A stretch of DNA of 64,000 bases from assembly GCF_014217605.1 (NCBI RefSeq), contig NZ_CP043639.1, positions 186,001-250,000 of the forward strand. The letters are read 5' to 3'. The stretch is from Sphingomonas sp. NBWT7. Lineage in GTDB: Bacteria > Pseudomonadota > Alphaproteobacteria > Sphingomonadales > Sphingomonadaceae. A program made the translations under genes and the position numbers. Of the stretch, positions 17,389 through 25,930 are shown in pieces (the first letter of the stretch is position 1; each line of letters begins with the position of its first letter). The notes under the pieces are model-generated. The model saw only the letters and a list, made by a program, of their open reading frames with translations, had not been told where the DNA came from and did no database searches.

Positions 17389-18031
17389 GTTCATCATCAT
17401 GACGGCGATGGCGCCCGGCTCCGCACAGGTGGCGGAGAATCTGGCGGACGCTGCCGAGGCCGAGGGCATGTCGGCGCGCGGCACCGAGGCGCTGTCGACC
17501 TCGATCGCCGAGGGCGGGCCCGATCACCATGTCGATCCGTCGCTGTTCGGTTTCGCCAACGGGACGGTGATCGTCTCGCTGGCGATGCTCGTGCTGCTGA
17601 TCGTGCTGGTGGTGAAGAAGGTGCCGGCGCTGATCGTCGGTGGGCTCGATCGTCAGATCGCGGATATCCGCCGCCAGCTCGACGAGGCGAAGGCGCTGCG
17701 CGCGGAGGCCGAGGCACTGCGCGACGAATATGCGCGCAAGATCGCCGACGCCGAGAAGAGCGCGGCGGATATGGCGCAGCAGGCGAACCATGAGGCCGAG
17801 GCGATCGTCGCGCAGGCGCGCAGCGATGCTGCCGAGCTGGTCGAGCGGCGTGCGCGTATGGCAGAAGATAAGATCGCAGCCGCCGAGCGGTCGGCGATCG
17901 CCGAGGTTCGCGCGACTACCGCCAAGGCGGCGTCGACCGCGGCGGCATCGCTGATCGCGCAGCGGCACGGCGCGGACGCCGACAAGGCGTTGGTCGATCG
18001 CACCATTGCGGGGCTCGGCCGGTTCAATTGA
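17381..18031 (+). CDS. atpF: ATP synthase F0 subunit b
   Basis: 216 residues. Peripheral-stalk subunit with a transmembrane helix at about 61-78 and a charged coiled coil (88-200). Before the membrane helix there is an unusually long acidic, Ala-rich N-terminal stretch of about 60 residues. The ATG at 17381 sits inside the end of the b' gene; internal starts at 17399 (Met7) and 17408 (Met10) would shorten this stretch only slightly. It is the last gene of the operon and is followed by an intrinsic terminator; the F1 genes are not here. Confidence 0.92.
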   Translation: MAEFIIMTAMAPGSAQVAENLADAAEAEGMSARGTEALSTSIAEGGPDHHVDPSLFGFANGTVIVSLAMLVLLIVLVVKKVPALIVGGLDRQIADIRRQLDEAKALRAEAEALRDEYARKIADAEKSAADMAQQANHEAEAIVAQARSDAAELVERRARMAEDKIAAAERSAIAEVRATTAKAASTAAASLIAQRHGADADKALVDRTIAGLGRFN

Positions 18032-18058
18032 AGCCGCCATCGCTGGTGACTGTTGGGG

Positions 18059-18085
18059 CCGCTCTCGCAAGAGGGCGGTCTTTTT
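18059..18085 (+). terminator. Intrinsic terminator of the F0 ATP synthase operon
   Basis: 7-bp stem CCGCTCT / AGGGCGG (one T-G pair) with a CGCAAG loop, then TC and a T5 run (18081-18085), starting 28 bases after the atpF stop. Confidence 0.8.
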
Positions 18086-18224
18086 CGTTCGGCAATTGCG
18101 TGAAGACAAAATAGCCCTCGATAGGCGCTGACCACGCACCATGTAGCGCCGGCTCGCGAAGCACGGGCAGCGGCATCGAACTGCACCCGGTGGTCGCAGC
18201 GGCGCGGGACGCGTATCGGGTCGC

Positions 18225-18884
18225 ATGCCCCGTCGCATCGTCTTGTCAATCGTCGCCGTGGCAGCGCTGCTGCTCGCCTATCCGCTTGCCGCGCTGATCG
18301 GCGGATCGATGCCGAGCAACGCCAAATGGCGCGCACCCGAGCGGGGGATCACGCTCTTCCTGGAAACGAACGGCGTCCACACCGGGATCATCATGCCCAA
18401 GGTCGCGGCCGGCGTGGACTGGCGGCAAGTCTTTCCAGCGCGGGACATCGCCGACCCGCGCTACGGCGCGTACGATTACGTGTCGATCGGATGGGGGGAG
18501 CGCGCCTTCTACCTTGAAACGCCGACCTGGGCCGATCTGAGGCCGTCGACGGTGATCGCGGCGGCGCTCGGCAGCGATCGCACCCTGATCCACGTCGATC
18601 ACCTGCCGCGGCCCGCGCGCGACGGGTCGGTGCGGCGGCTGGTCGTCACGCCAGCGCAATATCGCCGGCTTGCCGGGTACGTTCGCGCATCGCTGGTCGA
18701 GGGCGGCGAGCGGCGTCATGGCTACTTTGTCTATGATGCCTTCTACGCCGCGCGCGGGGGCTACGATGCCGTGAACACCTGCAACGCCTGGGTCGGCAAC
18801 GCGCTGCGCTTCGCAGGCATACGCGTCGGCGCGTGGACGCCGCTGCCGGTCACGATAATGTGGTGGTTTCCGCGCTACGACTAG
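18225..18884 (+). CDS. TIGR02117-family (DUF2459) protein
   Basis: 219 residues with an N-terminal signal anchor (about 4-27). Family hallmarks are seen: TNGVHTGIIMP, YVSIGWGERAFY with FYLETPTWADL, and near the C-terminus NTCNAWVGNALRFAG. The conserved His in NGVHTG and Cys in NTCNAW, together with the overall layout, recall papain-like (NlpC/P60 or CHAP-like) folds, so a periplasmic cysteine amidase or peptidase is conceivable; that is inference. It is single, with no visible operon partner. About 190 bases upstream hold only the ATP operon terminator and nothing else I can name. Confidence 0.78.
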   Translation: MPRRIVLSIVAVAALLLAYPLAALIGGSMPSNAKWRAPERGITLFLETNGVHTGIIMPKVAAGVDWRQVFPARDIADPRYGAYDYVSIGWGERAFYLETPTWADLRPSTVIAAALGSDRTLIHVDHLPRPARDGSVRRLVVTPAQYRRLAGYVRASLVEGGERRHGYFVYDAFYAARGGYDAVNTCNAWVGNALRFAGIRVGAWTPLPVTIMWWFPRYD

Positions 18885-18939
18885 GCGATGGTCCGGCGCT
18901 GTCGACGCGGCGAACGACGGGCACGAGGGGGACGGGTGA

Positions 18940-20238
18940 ATGGCGTTTGCGCAAAGGCCGGCGGGGGTGAACGGATCCGGTCCGGGATCGGAGCATGACG
19001 ATGCGGCCTATGTCGATGCGCCCGACCTGCGGTGGTTCGTCTTCGCGCTGTTCTTCATCTTCGGTGGGATCACCAGCCTCAACGATATCGTCATGCCGAA
19101 ACTGCAGGAGCTATTCACGCTCAGCCACGCGCAGGCGAACCTGGTCAATTCGGCGTTCTTCCTCGCCTATCTGCTCTTCTCGCTTCCCGCCGCGGGGATC
19201 GTGCGGCGGATGGGATATATGCGCACCGCGTCGATCGGCCTGGTGACGATGACCGCGGGGTGCCTGCTGTTCATTCCCGCGGCCAATTCGGCGACGTTCG
19301 GGATGTTCCTCGGTGCGCTGTTCGTGCTCGGGGCGGGGATCACGATCGTCCAGGTTGTCGCCAATCCGCTGATCTCGCTGCTCGGGCCGCCGGCGACGGC
19401 GAGCAGCCGGTTGACCTTCGCGCAGGCATTCAACTCGCTGGGCACGACGATCTTTCCGCGCGTTGGCTCGACGCTGATTCTCGGCGGGCTGGCCGGCGTC
19501 AGCGCGTCGGCGCTGAGCGGCCCGGCGCTCGACGCCTATCGCGTGGAAGCGTCGCGCGCGATCGTCCATACGTACATCGCGCTCGCCATCGCGCTGCTGG
19601 TGATCGCCGGCGTCGTGTGGACGCGGCGCAACCGGCTGCAGGAGGAGCAGGAGCGCGCCGGATCGATCTTCCACGCGCTGACGCTGCTTTCGCAGCCGCG
19701 CTTCGCGCTCGGCGTGCTGTGCATCTTCCTCTATGTCGGGGCGGAGGTGACGATCGGATCGAACCTCGTCGCCTATCTGTCGCAGCCAGGCGTGTGGAAC
19801 GTGTCGCATCAGGTGGCGGGCAACTACGTGCCCTTCTACTGGGGCGGCGCACTGATCGGGCGCTTCGCCGGCTCGGCAATCCTGCGCATCGTCTCGCCGG
19901 GCAAGGTGCTGGCGGTCGCCGGTACCGCGGCGATCGCGCTGATCGCTCTTTCCGCCAATGCAAGCGGCGTCGTGGCAGGGTGGCTGCTGATCGCCGTCGG
20001 GCTGACCAACTCGATCATGTTCCCGACGATCTTCAGCATCGCGTCGGCAGGGCTCGGCAAGCGCGCGGCGGAAGGGTCGGGCGTGATCGCCACCGCGATC
20101 GTCGGCGGCGCGGTGGTCCCGCCGCTGTACGGCACACTAGCCGACGTGTCGGGCAGCCTGTCGCTCGCACTGGTGCTGCCGGTGATCTGCTACCTGGTGA
20201 TCGCCGGATACGGCTTGTTCGCGCGCCGGGCAGGGTGA
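18940..20238 (+). CDS. Sugar MFS transporter (FucP-like)
   Basis: 432 residues with about twelve transmembrane helices. The sequence resembles the fucose/glucose/galactose:H+ symporter group: WFVFALFFIFGGITSLNDI in helix 1, NSAFFLAYLLFSLPAAGIVRRMGY in helix 2, and GAGITIVQVVANPLISLLGPP in helix 4. A long polar N-terminal tail of about 25 residues precedes helix 1. It takes up a monosaccharide; which one cannot be told. No sugar catabolic genes adjoin. Confidence 0.88.
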   Translation: MAFAQRPAGVNGSGPGSEHDDAAYVDAPDLRWFVFALFFIFGGITSLNDIVMPKLQELFTLSHAQANLVNSAFFLAYLLFSLPAAGIVRRMGYMRTASIGLVTMTAGCLLFIPAANSATFGMFLGALFVLGAGITIVQVVANPLISLLGPPATASSRLTFAQAFNSLGTTIFPRVGSTLILGGLAGVSASALSGPALDAYRVEASRAIVHTYIALAIALLVIAGVVWTRRNRLQEEQERAGSIFHALTLLSQPRFALGVLCIFLYVGAEVTIGSNLVAYLSQPGVWNVSHQVAGNYVPFYWGGALIGRFAGSAILRIVSPGKVLAVAGTAAIALIALSANASGVVAGWLLIAVGLTNSIMFPTIFSIASAGLGKRAAEGSGVIATAIVGGAVVPPLYGTLADVSGSLSLALVLPVICYLVIAGYGLFARRAG

Positions 20239-20265
20239 GCGCGCGGCGGACCGTTCGCCGCGCGC
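20239..20265. terminator. Bidirectional hairpin between sugar transporter and SDR gene
   Basis: Perfect 10-bp stem GCGCGCGGCG / CGCCGCGCGC with a 7-base loop, starting right after the transporter stop, between convergent genes. No T-tract. Confidence 0.55.
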
Positions 20266-20272
20266 CCGTGCG

Positions 20273-21019
20273 TCATGCGGCGACGCCGCCGTCGACGTTG
20301 AGCGTCGTGCCGGTGATGTAGCTGGCGTCGGGCCCCGCGAGGAAGGCGACCGCGCCGGCGATCTCGTCGGCGGTACCGTAGCGACGCAGCGGGATGGCGG
20401 CGATCATCTGCTGCGCGAAATCGCCGTTCGCGGGATTCATGTCGGTATCGACCGGGCCCGGCTGGACGGTGTTGACGAGGATGTTGCGCGCAGCGAGATC
20501 CTTTGCCCAGCCGCGCGCCAGCGCCGCCACCGCCGCCTTGGTCGCGCTGTATGTCGCAGTGGATGGGAAGGCGAGTTCGCCCGAGACGCTGCCGATCAGG
20601 ATGATGCGGCCGCCTTCTGCGATGTGCGGCAGCGCCGCACGTGTGCCGACATGAAGCCCCTTCACGTTGACGCCGAACTGATGGTCGAACAGCGCGTCGC
20701 TATCCTCATCAAGCGAAGCGAACGCCGCGACGCCGGCATTGTGCACAAGGATGTCGATTTGGCCGAGCGCAGCGACAGCCTGCTCGATCCCGGCGCGCTG
20801 CGCGGCAGGATCGGCGGCGTCGGCCTGAAACGCGAAGGCGGTGCCGCCGGCCTGTTCGATCGAGGCAACGGTGGCGTCCGCCGCTGCCTTGTTGCCGGCA
20901 TAGGTAATCGCGATGGTCGCGCCGTCGGCGGCGAGGCGCTTGGCGATTGCCGCGCCGATGCCGCGCGACCCGCCGGTGACGAGCGCCTTCTTGCCGTGAA
21001 GAGTCGTTTGAAGAGACAT
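20273..21019 (-). CDS. Short-chain dehydrogenase/reductase (classical SDR)
   Basis: 248 residues. NAD(P)-binding TGGSRGIG (15-22), NAG (94-96), catalytic Ser in IGSVSG (142-147), and YSATK with Tyr157 and Lys161: a complete classical SDR. The C-terminal YITGTTLNVDGG is typical of 3-oxoacyl reductase-like members. ATG 21019 has GGAG upstream. It is divergent from an ArsR-type regulator with a palindrome between them, so it is probably the regulator's target. Substrate unknown. Confidence 0.92.
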   Translation of the reverse strand: MSLQTTLHGKKALVTGGSRGIGAAIAKRLAADGATIAITYAGNKAAADATVASIEQAGGTAFAFQADAADPAAQRAGIEQAVAALGQIDILVHNAGVAAFASLDEDSDALFDHQFGVNVKGLHVGTRAALPHIAEGGRIILIGSVSGELAFPSTATYSATKAAVAALARGWAKDLAARNILVNTVQPGPVDTDMNPANGDFAQQMIAAIPLRRYGTADEIAGAVAFLAGPDASYITGTTLNVDGGVAA

Positions 21020-21098
21020 GGGAGGAAGCTCCAAATCGCGGCCCGCGATCACGCCATCGTGCGCCGTCGGCCAGCACGGCAGATGGGGCGCCGGTTCA

Positions 21099-21121
21099 AT
21101 AGTTCAACATTCCCGAACTAT
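21099..21121. promoter_or_regulatory. Palindromic operator between SDR and ArsR-type regulator
   Basis: Perfect 7-bp inverted repeat ATAGTTC-N9-GAACTAT in the 133-bp divergent intergenic region, 32 bases upstream of the regulator start. The spacing of half-sites suits a dimeric winged-helix repressor. No binding data are available. Confidence 0.55.
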
Positions 21122-21152
21122 CAAATCGACGAAGCGATCCTATGTTGGTTGC

Positions 21153-21464
21153 ATGCCGCGCTTCACCCACCCCCGGCTCGACGACGTTCCGCTCGCGCTG
21201 GCTTTGCATGCGCTCGCCGATCCCAATCGGCTAAGCATGGTGGTGCGGCTTGCGGCGACCGAGCGGCTAAGCTGTGCCGGCGCCGCGCCGTGCGATTCGA
21301 TTCCCAAGAGCACCTTGTCGAACCATTTGAAGGTGCTGCGTGCAGCGGGGCTGATCGAGACGATGCAGGCAGGGCGTGAGATGATCAACACGCTGCGGCG
21401 CGAGGAATTCGACCGGCGCTTCCCAGGGCTGCTCGCGACCGTCCTGACCAACGCCGCGCGCTAA
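21153..21464 (+). CDS. ArsR-family winged-helix transcriptional regulator
   Basis: 103 residues, a single winged helix-turn-helix domain: ALADPNRLSMVVRLA, then the recognition region PKSTLSNHLKVLRAAGLIE and a wing QAGREMINTL. Two cysteines (SCAGAAPC, about 40-47) lie before the recognition helix, but they do not form the ELCVCDL metal box of true ArsR proteins, so metal sensing is unproven. Divergence from the SDR gene with a shared palindrome suggests it represses that gene and itself. Confidence 0.88.
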   Translation: MPRFTHPRLDDVPLALALHALADPNRLSMVVRLAATERLSCAGAAPCDSIPKSTLSNHLKVLRAAGLIETMQAGREMINTLRREEFDRRFPGLLATVLTNAAR

Positions 21465-21488
21465 CTTCGGCCGAAGCGCTTCGCGTCG

Positions 21489-21863
21489 TCAGGCGCCGAG
21501 TGGATAGAGGGCGGCAGCGATCTGGCGCCCTTCGCTGCGCAGGACACCCCAGGCGCGCGCAGCGGCGCGGCTGTCCATCGGCTCTAGGCCAATGCCGCGC
21601 GCCTCAAGCGCCTCTACTAGCGCGCGTGGCGGCCGGACGAGCGTGTCGCCGGTGCCGATCAGCACGAACTCGGGCGCGGGATCGAGGATCGTGGCGAGCG
21701 CCGCTTCGTTGAGCTCCGCGAGCGGCGGGGGGCTCCAGGCCCGCGCCTCGTTCACCGTCAGCAGCGCGGCGGCAAGCACCGTCGTATCGTCGAGCCGGAA
21801 GCCACCAGGGCCTAGCGCGCGAACGATCGGACCGCCGCCGTCGCGCGCGCGATCCATCCTCAT
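21489..21863 (-). CDS. Mth938-like domain protein (DUF498)
   Basis: 124 residues with the single Mth938-like alpha/beta fold: GGFRLDDTTVLAAALLTVNEARAWSPPP, EFVLIGTGDTLVRPP and VLRSEGRQIAAALYPLG. Bacterial members are often encoded beside secF, as here (28 bases downstream of it); eukaryotic relatives (NDUFAF3) help assemble respiratory complex I. Function in bacteria is unknown. ATG 21863 or 21857 may be the start. Confidence 0.82.
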   Translation of the reverse strand: MRMDRARDGGGPIVRALGPGGFRLDDTTVLAAALLTVNEARAWSPPPLAELNEAALATILDPAPEFVLIGTGDTLVRPPRALVEALEARGIGLEPMDSRAAARAWGVLRSEGRQIAAALYPLGA

Positions 21864-21891
21864 GCCGGGTCAGCCTGCGGCAGGCGCCGCA

Positions 21892-22869
21892 TCAGGCGCG
21901 CGGCGTGCGCGGCGCGACGCGCTCGGCATTGTCGATCGCGCTCGTCTTCACCTTTTCCGGGGTGGGATCCGCGCGCAGGCCGAGCGTGATGAGCAGCGAG
22001 GACGAGACGTAGATCGACGAATAGGTGCCGACGACGATGCCGAGGATCATCGCCGCGGTGAAGCCGCGCAGCACGTGGCCGCCGAGGAACAGCAAGGCGG
22101 CGAGTGCGAGCAGGATCGTCACCGACGTCATCACCGTGCGTGGCAGCGTCTCGTTGACCGACAGGTTGACGATCTCGCGCATGTCCATCTTGCGATAGCG
22201 ACGCATGTTCTCGCGGATGCGGTCGTCGATCACGATCTTGTCGTTGATCGAATAGCCGATGATGGTGAGCACGGCGGCGACGATGTTGAGGTCGAACTCG
22301 AACTGCGTCAGCGCGAAGAAGCCCAAGGTCATGACGAGATCGTGGACGATCGCCGCAATCGTCGACACGCCGAACTGCCATTCGAACCGCACGATCGCGA
22401 ACAGGCCGATGCCAAGCACTGCGAGGACGACGGCGAGGACGCCGTTGCGGATCAGTTCGCCCGACACCTTGCCCGAGATCGTCGAGTAGCGGCTGAACGT
22501 CGCGCCGGGGAAGGCCTGGCCAATCGCGGTCTCGACCTTCTTTACCGCGGCGTTGGTGGCGCCCTCGTCGGCGCCCTCCTGCACGGGCAGGCGGATGGTA
22601 AGTGTGCGCGGATCACCGAACTGCTGCAATGAAGCCTCGCCAAGCCCCTGTGCGTCGACGACGTCGCGCAGCCGATCGAGATCGGGCGGCGTCGCGAACC
22701 GCTCTTCGATCATCAAGCCGCCTTCGAAATCGACGCCGAAATTCAGCCCCTTGTAGAAGGTGACGCCGACGGCGAGCACCGACAGCAGCAGCGTGAGCCC
22801 GAACGCCCAGCCGCGCAGTCGGACGAAATCGATGTTCGTGTGATCGGGAACGAGCTTGAGCAGTTTCAT
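21892..22869 (-). CDS. secF: Protein translocase subunit SecF
   Basis: 325 residues, six transmembrane helices with a large periplasmic loop. With SecD it forms the RND-like SecDF complex that uses the proton gradient to pull proteins out of the SecYEG channel. The N-terminal VDFEGGLMIE, IGYSINDKIVIDDRIREN and the C-terminal GTYSSIYVSSSLL are hallmarks. The GIVVGTYSSI stretch follows LGGHVLRGFT. Third gene of yajC-secD-secF, 58 bases after secD. Confidence 0.96.
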   Translation of the reverse strand: MKLLKLVPDHTNIDFVRLRGWAFGLTLLLSVLAVGVTFYKGLNFGVDFEGGLMIEERFATPPDLDRLRDVVDAQGLGEASLQQFGDPRTLTIRLPVQEGADEGATNAAVKKVETAIGQAFPGATFSRYSTISGKVSGELIRNGVLAVVLAVLGIGLFAIVRFEWQFGVSTIAAIVHDLVMTLGFFALTQFEFDLNIVAAVLTIIGYSINDKIVIDDRIRENMRRYRKMDMREIVNLSVNETLPRTVMTSVTILLALAALLFLGGHVLRGFTAAMILGIVVGTYSSIYVSSSLLITLGLRADPTPEKVKTSAIDNAERVAPRTPRA

Positions 22870-22927
22870 GCGACGACCTCCGTCGATCCCGCTGTGCGGT
22901 CGCGACGATTAAACAGCATGTGAGCGA

Positions 22928-24532
22928 TCATATGTTGATCGTCTTCGGCTTGGTACGGCGCAGCCACTGCACCGTCAGCATGCGGGTGAACAGCACGGCA
23001 GTGAACACGCTGGTGGCGATGCCGATCAGCAGCACGACCGCGAAGCCCTTCACCGGGCCGGAGCCGAGGATGAACATGATGATGCCCGAGATGGCGTGCG
23101 TCATGTTCGCCTCGAAGATCGTCCGGCTGGCTTCCGAATAGCCGAGCTCAATCGCCTGCGACACGGTACGCCCGCGGCGCCGCTCCTCGCGGATACGCTC
23201 GTTGATCAGCACGTTCGCGTCGACCGCGGTGCCGATCGTCAGCACGAAGCCGGCAATGCCCGGCAGCGTCAGCGTGCCGCCAATCAGCGCGAGCACGCCG
23301 ACGATGACGAACACGTTGATGACGACCGCGAGGTTCGCATAGACGCCGAAGCGGCCGTAGGTGACGAGCATGAAGGCGACGACGAGCGCCACCGCGACGG
23401 CGGAAGCGAGGATGCCGGCGCGGATCGATTCGGCGCCGAGATCGGGACCGACGGTCGATTCCTCCACGACCTTCAGCGCCACCGGCAGCTTGCCCGAGCG
23501 CAGCGCGATCGCCAGCGCGTTTGCACTCTCAGTGGTGAAGCTGCCCGATATTTGCGCGCGGCCGCCCAGGATCGGCTCGTTGATGTTGGGCGCCGAAATC
23601 ACCTGATTGTCGAGGATGATCGCGAACGGCTTGTTGACGTTCTCGCGCGTCACCTGCGCGAACTTGCGTCCGCCCTGGCTGTCGAAGGTGATGGCGACCT
23701 GCGGCTCGTTGGTCTGCTGGCTGAATTCCTGCCGCGCGTCGGTCAGCTGGTCGCCGGTCAGGATCGCCGAGCGCTTCACCGCGATCAGCGGAATGCCGGC
23801 GGGGTTGGTCGGATAGGCGAGCACCTGGCTGCCGGCGGGCGCCTGCTTGGCAACAAGCTGCTGCGGCGAGGCGGTCTCGTCGACGAGCTTGAACTCGAGC
23901 TTCGCGGTCTTGCCGAGCAGATCCTTCAGCGCCTGCGGGTTCTGCAGGCCGGGAACCTGGACGACGATGCGGTTGGTGCCTTGGCGAATGATCGTCGGCT
24001 CGCGCGTGCCGAGCTCGTCGATACGGCGCCGGACGACTTCGGTCGCATCGCCCATCGCGGTATCGACCGCCTGCGTCAGCCCAGCCTGGGTCGGGGTAAG
24101 GACGAGGCGGCTCGAATCGACCACCTGGATGTCCCATTCGCGCTGCCCCGTCATGCCGACGCCGCCGCCGGTGATGGCCAGCAGCCGCTCGCGCGCCGCA
24201 TCGACCTGCGCCGGGTTGCGCAGCAGGAAGGAAAGCCGGCCGCCGCGCGTCGAGATATCGCCGATCTCGATCCGCGGATCCTGACGGCGCATCTCCGTCT
24301 GCACCTGCTCGCGCATCGTCTCGAGCCGCGAGGTGGCGACGTCGTTCACGTCGGCCTCGAGCAGCAGATAGCTGCCGCCGGCGAGATCGAGCCCGAGGTT
24401 GATGCGCGGATGCGGGAAGCTGCCCCAACTGTCGGTAATGCGCTGCGGGAGCAGGCTGGGGATCGCGAGCGCGCACAGCACCGCGATCGTCAACCAGATC
24501 GAGACGACCTTCCAGCGCGGGAAATCGAGCAT
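22928..24532 (-). CDS. secD: Protein translocase subunit SecD
   Basis: 534 residues. N-terminal helix, large periplasmic P1 region (about 30-350), then a five-helix membrane part. LGLDLAGGSYLLLEAD near residue 45, GFVLTIGTAVDANVLINERIREE and GFAVVLLIGIATSVFTAVLFTR are diagnostic, including the Asp of the DANVLI motif in the proton path. It lies seven bases after yajC, so the genes are co-translated. Confidence 0.97.
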   Translation of the reverse strand: MLDFPRWKVVSIWLTIAVLCALAIPSLLPQRITDSWGSFPHPRINLGLDLAGGSYLLLEADVNDVATSRLETMREQVQTEMRRQDPRIEIGDISTRGGRLSFLLRNPAQVDAARERLLAITGGGVGMTGQREWDIQVVDSSRLVLTPTQAGLTQAVDTAMGDATEVVRRRIDELGTREPTIIRQGTNRIVVQVPGLQNPQALKDLLGKTAKLEFKLVDETASPQQLVAKQAPAGSQVLAYPTNPAGIPLIAVKRSAILTGDQLTDARQEFSQQTNEPQVAITFDSQGGRKFAQVTRENVNKPFAIILDNQVISAPNINEPILGGRAQISGSFTTESANALAIALRSGKLPVALKVVEESTVGPDLGAESIRAGILASAVAVALVVAFMLVTYGRFGVYANLAVVINVFVIVGVLALIGGTLTLPGIAGFVLTIGTAVDANVLINERIREERRRGRTVSQAIELGYSEASRTIFEANMTHAISGIIMFILGSGPVKGFAVVLLIGIATSVFTAVLFTRMLTVQWLRRTKPKTINI

Positions 24533-24539
24533 GTCGGGC

Positions 24540-24878
24540 TCAGTCGTTAGCGGGCTTGGCGCCGAGCGGCGTCACTTCGGCGAGCGTCGCCTTGACGACG
24601 CGCACACGCGTGTTGGGCGCGATCTCGACCTCGACGAACTGCTCCTCGACCTTGGTCACCTTGCCGACGAGCCCGCCGGCGGTGACCACGGTGTCGCCCT
24701 TCTTCACCGCCGCGACCGCATTCTGCAGCGCCTTCATACGGCGCTGCTGCGGGCGGATCATCAGGAAGTAGAAGACGATGAAGACGAGAACGAGCGGGGC
24801 GAGGCTGAGGAAGCCGCCGAGCCCGCCCTGCGCCGCGGCGCCGTTCGCCGTCTGGGCGTGAGCTGGGGAAATGAACAT
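24540..24878 (-). CDS. yajC: Preprotein translocase subunit YajC
   Basis: 112 residues: one N-terminal transmembrane helix (FLSLAPLVLVFIVFYFLMIRPQ) followed by RPQQRRMKALQNAVAAVKKGD and an SH3-like cytoplasmic domain with VVTAGGLVGKV. YajC associates with SecDF. ATG 24878 (MFISPAHAQ) is chosen over an upstream ATG at 24911. First gene of the yajC-secD-secF operon. Confidence 0.95.
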   Translation of the reverse strand: MFISPAHAQTANGAAAQGGLGGFLSLAPLVLVFIVFYFLMIRPQQRRMKALQNAVAAVKKGDTVVTAGGLVGKVTKVEEQFVEVEIAPNTRVRVVKATLAEVTPLGAKPAND

Positions 24879-25035
24879 GCCGTCCTTGCGTGCACAGGGG
24901 GCGCGGGGCACGAAACCGCACCCTGCGTGAAGCGCGTGCCGCTACCATCGCTGCGCCCTTGGCGCAACGGGCGCGCGCGGGTACGTCTCGCCGCGCGACG
25001 CCGCCCGCGAGGGGCGCGCGAGAGGAGATAGAGCG

Positions 25036-25341
25036 ATGACGATCCTGGTGATGGGCACGATCAAGCTGGGCGAGGGCGAGGGCGCGAAGGCCGCGTCGCT
25101 GCTCGCCGAGCACGCCAAGGTGGTGAAGACCGAAGAGGGGTGCGAGGAATACAGCTTTGCGTTCGACGCCGCCGATCCCGATCTCGTCCGCGTTGCCGAG
25201 CGCTGGGCGAGCCCCGAGGCACTAGGCGCGCACGGCCAGGCCGAGCATCAGAAGGCGTTCGGGCGCAACCTGCGCGCGCATTCGCCGTCCGCCATGTCGA
25301 TCGACGCGTGGGACGGACAGCACTGGCGCAAGCTGATCTGA
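25036..25341 (+). CDS. Putative quinol monooxygenase (ABM/YgiN-like)
   Basis: 101 residues forming a single ABM-type ferredoxin-like fold: VMGTIKLGEGEG, VVKTEEGCEEYSFAFD, RVAERWASPEALGAH and the C-terminal AWDGQHW. Small cofactor-free monooxygenases of this type act on quinols or polyketides, and many have unknown substrates. It has a strong ribosome-binding site (GAGAGGAGA). Single gene, ending in a perfect hairpin before tRNA-Pro. Confidence 0.8.
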   Translation: MTILVMGTIKLGEGEGAKAASLLAEHAKVVKTEEGCEEYSFAFDAADPDLVRVAERWASPEALGAHGQAEHQKAFGRNLRAHSPSAMSIDAWDGQHWRKLI

Positions 25342-25357
25342 CGCGACTTGCATAAGC

Positions 25358-25382
25358 CGCGCGGCCCGCGTAGGGCCGCGCG
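25358..25382 (+). terminator. Hairpin terminator before tRNA-Pro
   Basis: Perfect 10-bp stem CGCGCGGCCC / GGGCCGCGCG with loop GCGTA, 17 bases after the monooxygenase stop and seven bases before the tRNA. No T-run. Confidence 0.5.
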
Positions 25383-25389
25383 TCTCGGT

Positions 25390-25466
25390 CGGGGCGTAGC
25401 GCAGCCTGGTAGCGCATCACACTGGGGGTGTGGGGGTCGCAGGTTCGAATCCTGTCGCCCCGACCA
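25390..25466 (+). tRNA. tRNA-Pro (anticodon GGG)
   Basis: 77 bases with all four arms: acceptor CGGGGCG / CGCCCCG, D-arm GCGC...GCGC, anticodon stem TCACA / TGTGG closing loop CTGGGGG (anticodon GGG, reading CCC/CCU), and T-arm CAGG-TTCGAAT-CCTG. Discriminator A is followed by an encoded CCA (25464-25466). No integrase or attachment-site duplication lies beside it. Confidence 0.97.
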
Positions 25467-25512
25467 GAGATTTCCCCATTTTGAGTGCAAGCGCGCCCGT
25501 AGCTGGGTGAGG

Positions 25513-25728
25513 TTAGGCGCCGCCCTTCGTGGCGAACAATGCGTCCTTCGCCTTGCCGATGCCGTGCAAGACCAGCCATCCGGTCGCGTAGGTCAGGACG
25601 ACGGGCGCCAGCGCGCGGATCGCGAAGCCGGCGACCGCGCCACCGATCGCGCCGTCGAGCGTCGAATCGTCGCCGTCTGCGCCGTCGATCGCGCTGCCGA
25701 TCGCCGCACCGATAATGGAACTGAGCAT
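25513..25728 (-). CDS. Small glycine-rich membrane-like protein, unknown function
   Basis: 71 residues: MLSSIIGAAIGSAIDG, an acidic DGADGDDSTLDG segment, then a Gly/Ala-rich hydrophobic stretch AIGGAVAGFAIRALAPVVL. The Gly-rich pattern recalls glycine-zipper membrane peptides. An AAGG ribosome-binding site lies about eight bases upstream of the ATG at 25728. I do not recognise a named family. A longer in-frame reading upstream is not convincing. Confidence 0.55.
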   Translation of the reverse strand: MLSSIIGAAIGSAIDGADGDDSTLDGAIGGAVAGFAIRALAPVVLTYATGWLVLHGIGKAKDALFATKGGA

Positions 25729-25897
25729 CACATCAGCCTTTCGTGGGAATTGACCTCGCGAACCCGTCGCGCGACGCAGCGGTTCCCTCGACAGGCGGCG
25801 GATCTTCCTACTGGTATCCATGCTCGATCGCGGAGTTGAGCCAATGGCACGGTGGCGTCGTGATTGCTTCGTCTGGCTCGGGCTCCGCGCGAAAGTC

Positions 25898-25924
25898 GGG
25901 GGCGGCAGGCGTACTGCCACCCCT
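25898..25924. terminator. Hairpin after the TonB-dependent receptor gene
   Basis: GGGGGCGGCAG-GCGTA-CTGCC-ACCCC: 5-bp inner stem and 4-bp outer stem with one mismatch, just beyond the receptor stop. On the plus strand it is followed by TTT. The remaining 25729-25897 gap shows nothing else. Confidence 0.35.
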
Positions 25925-25930
25925 TTGCAA

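Noticed and set aside
25390..25930. Genomic island inserted at tRNA-Pro
   Set aside because: No integrase, no duplicated tRNA 3' end and no composition change are seen next to the tRNA.
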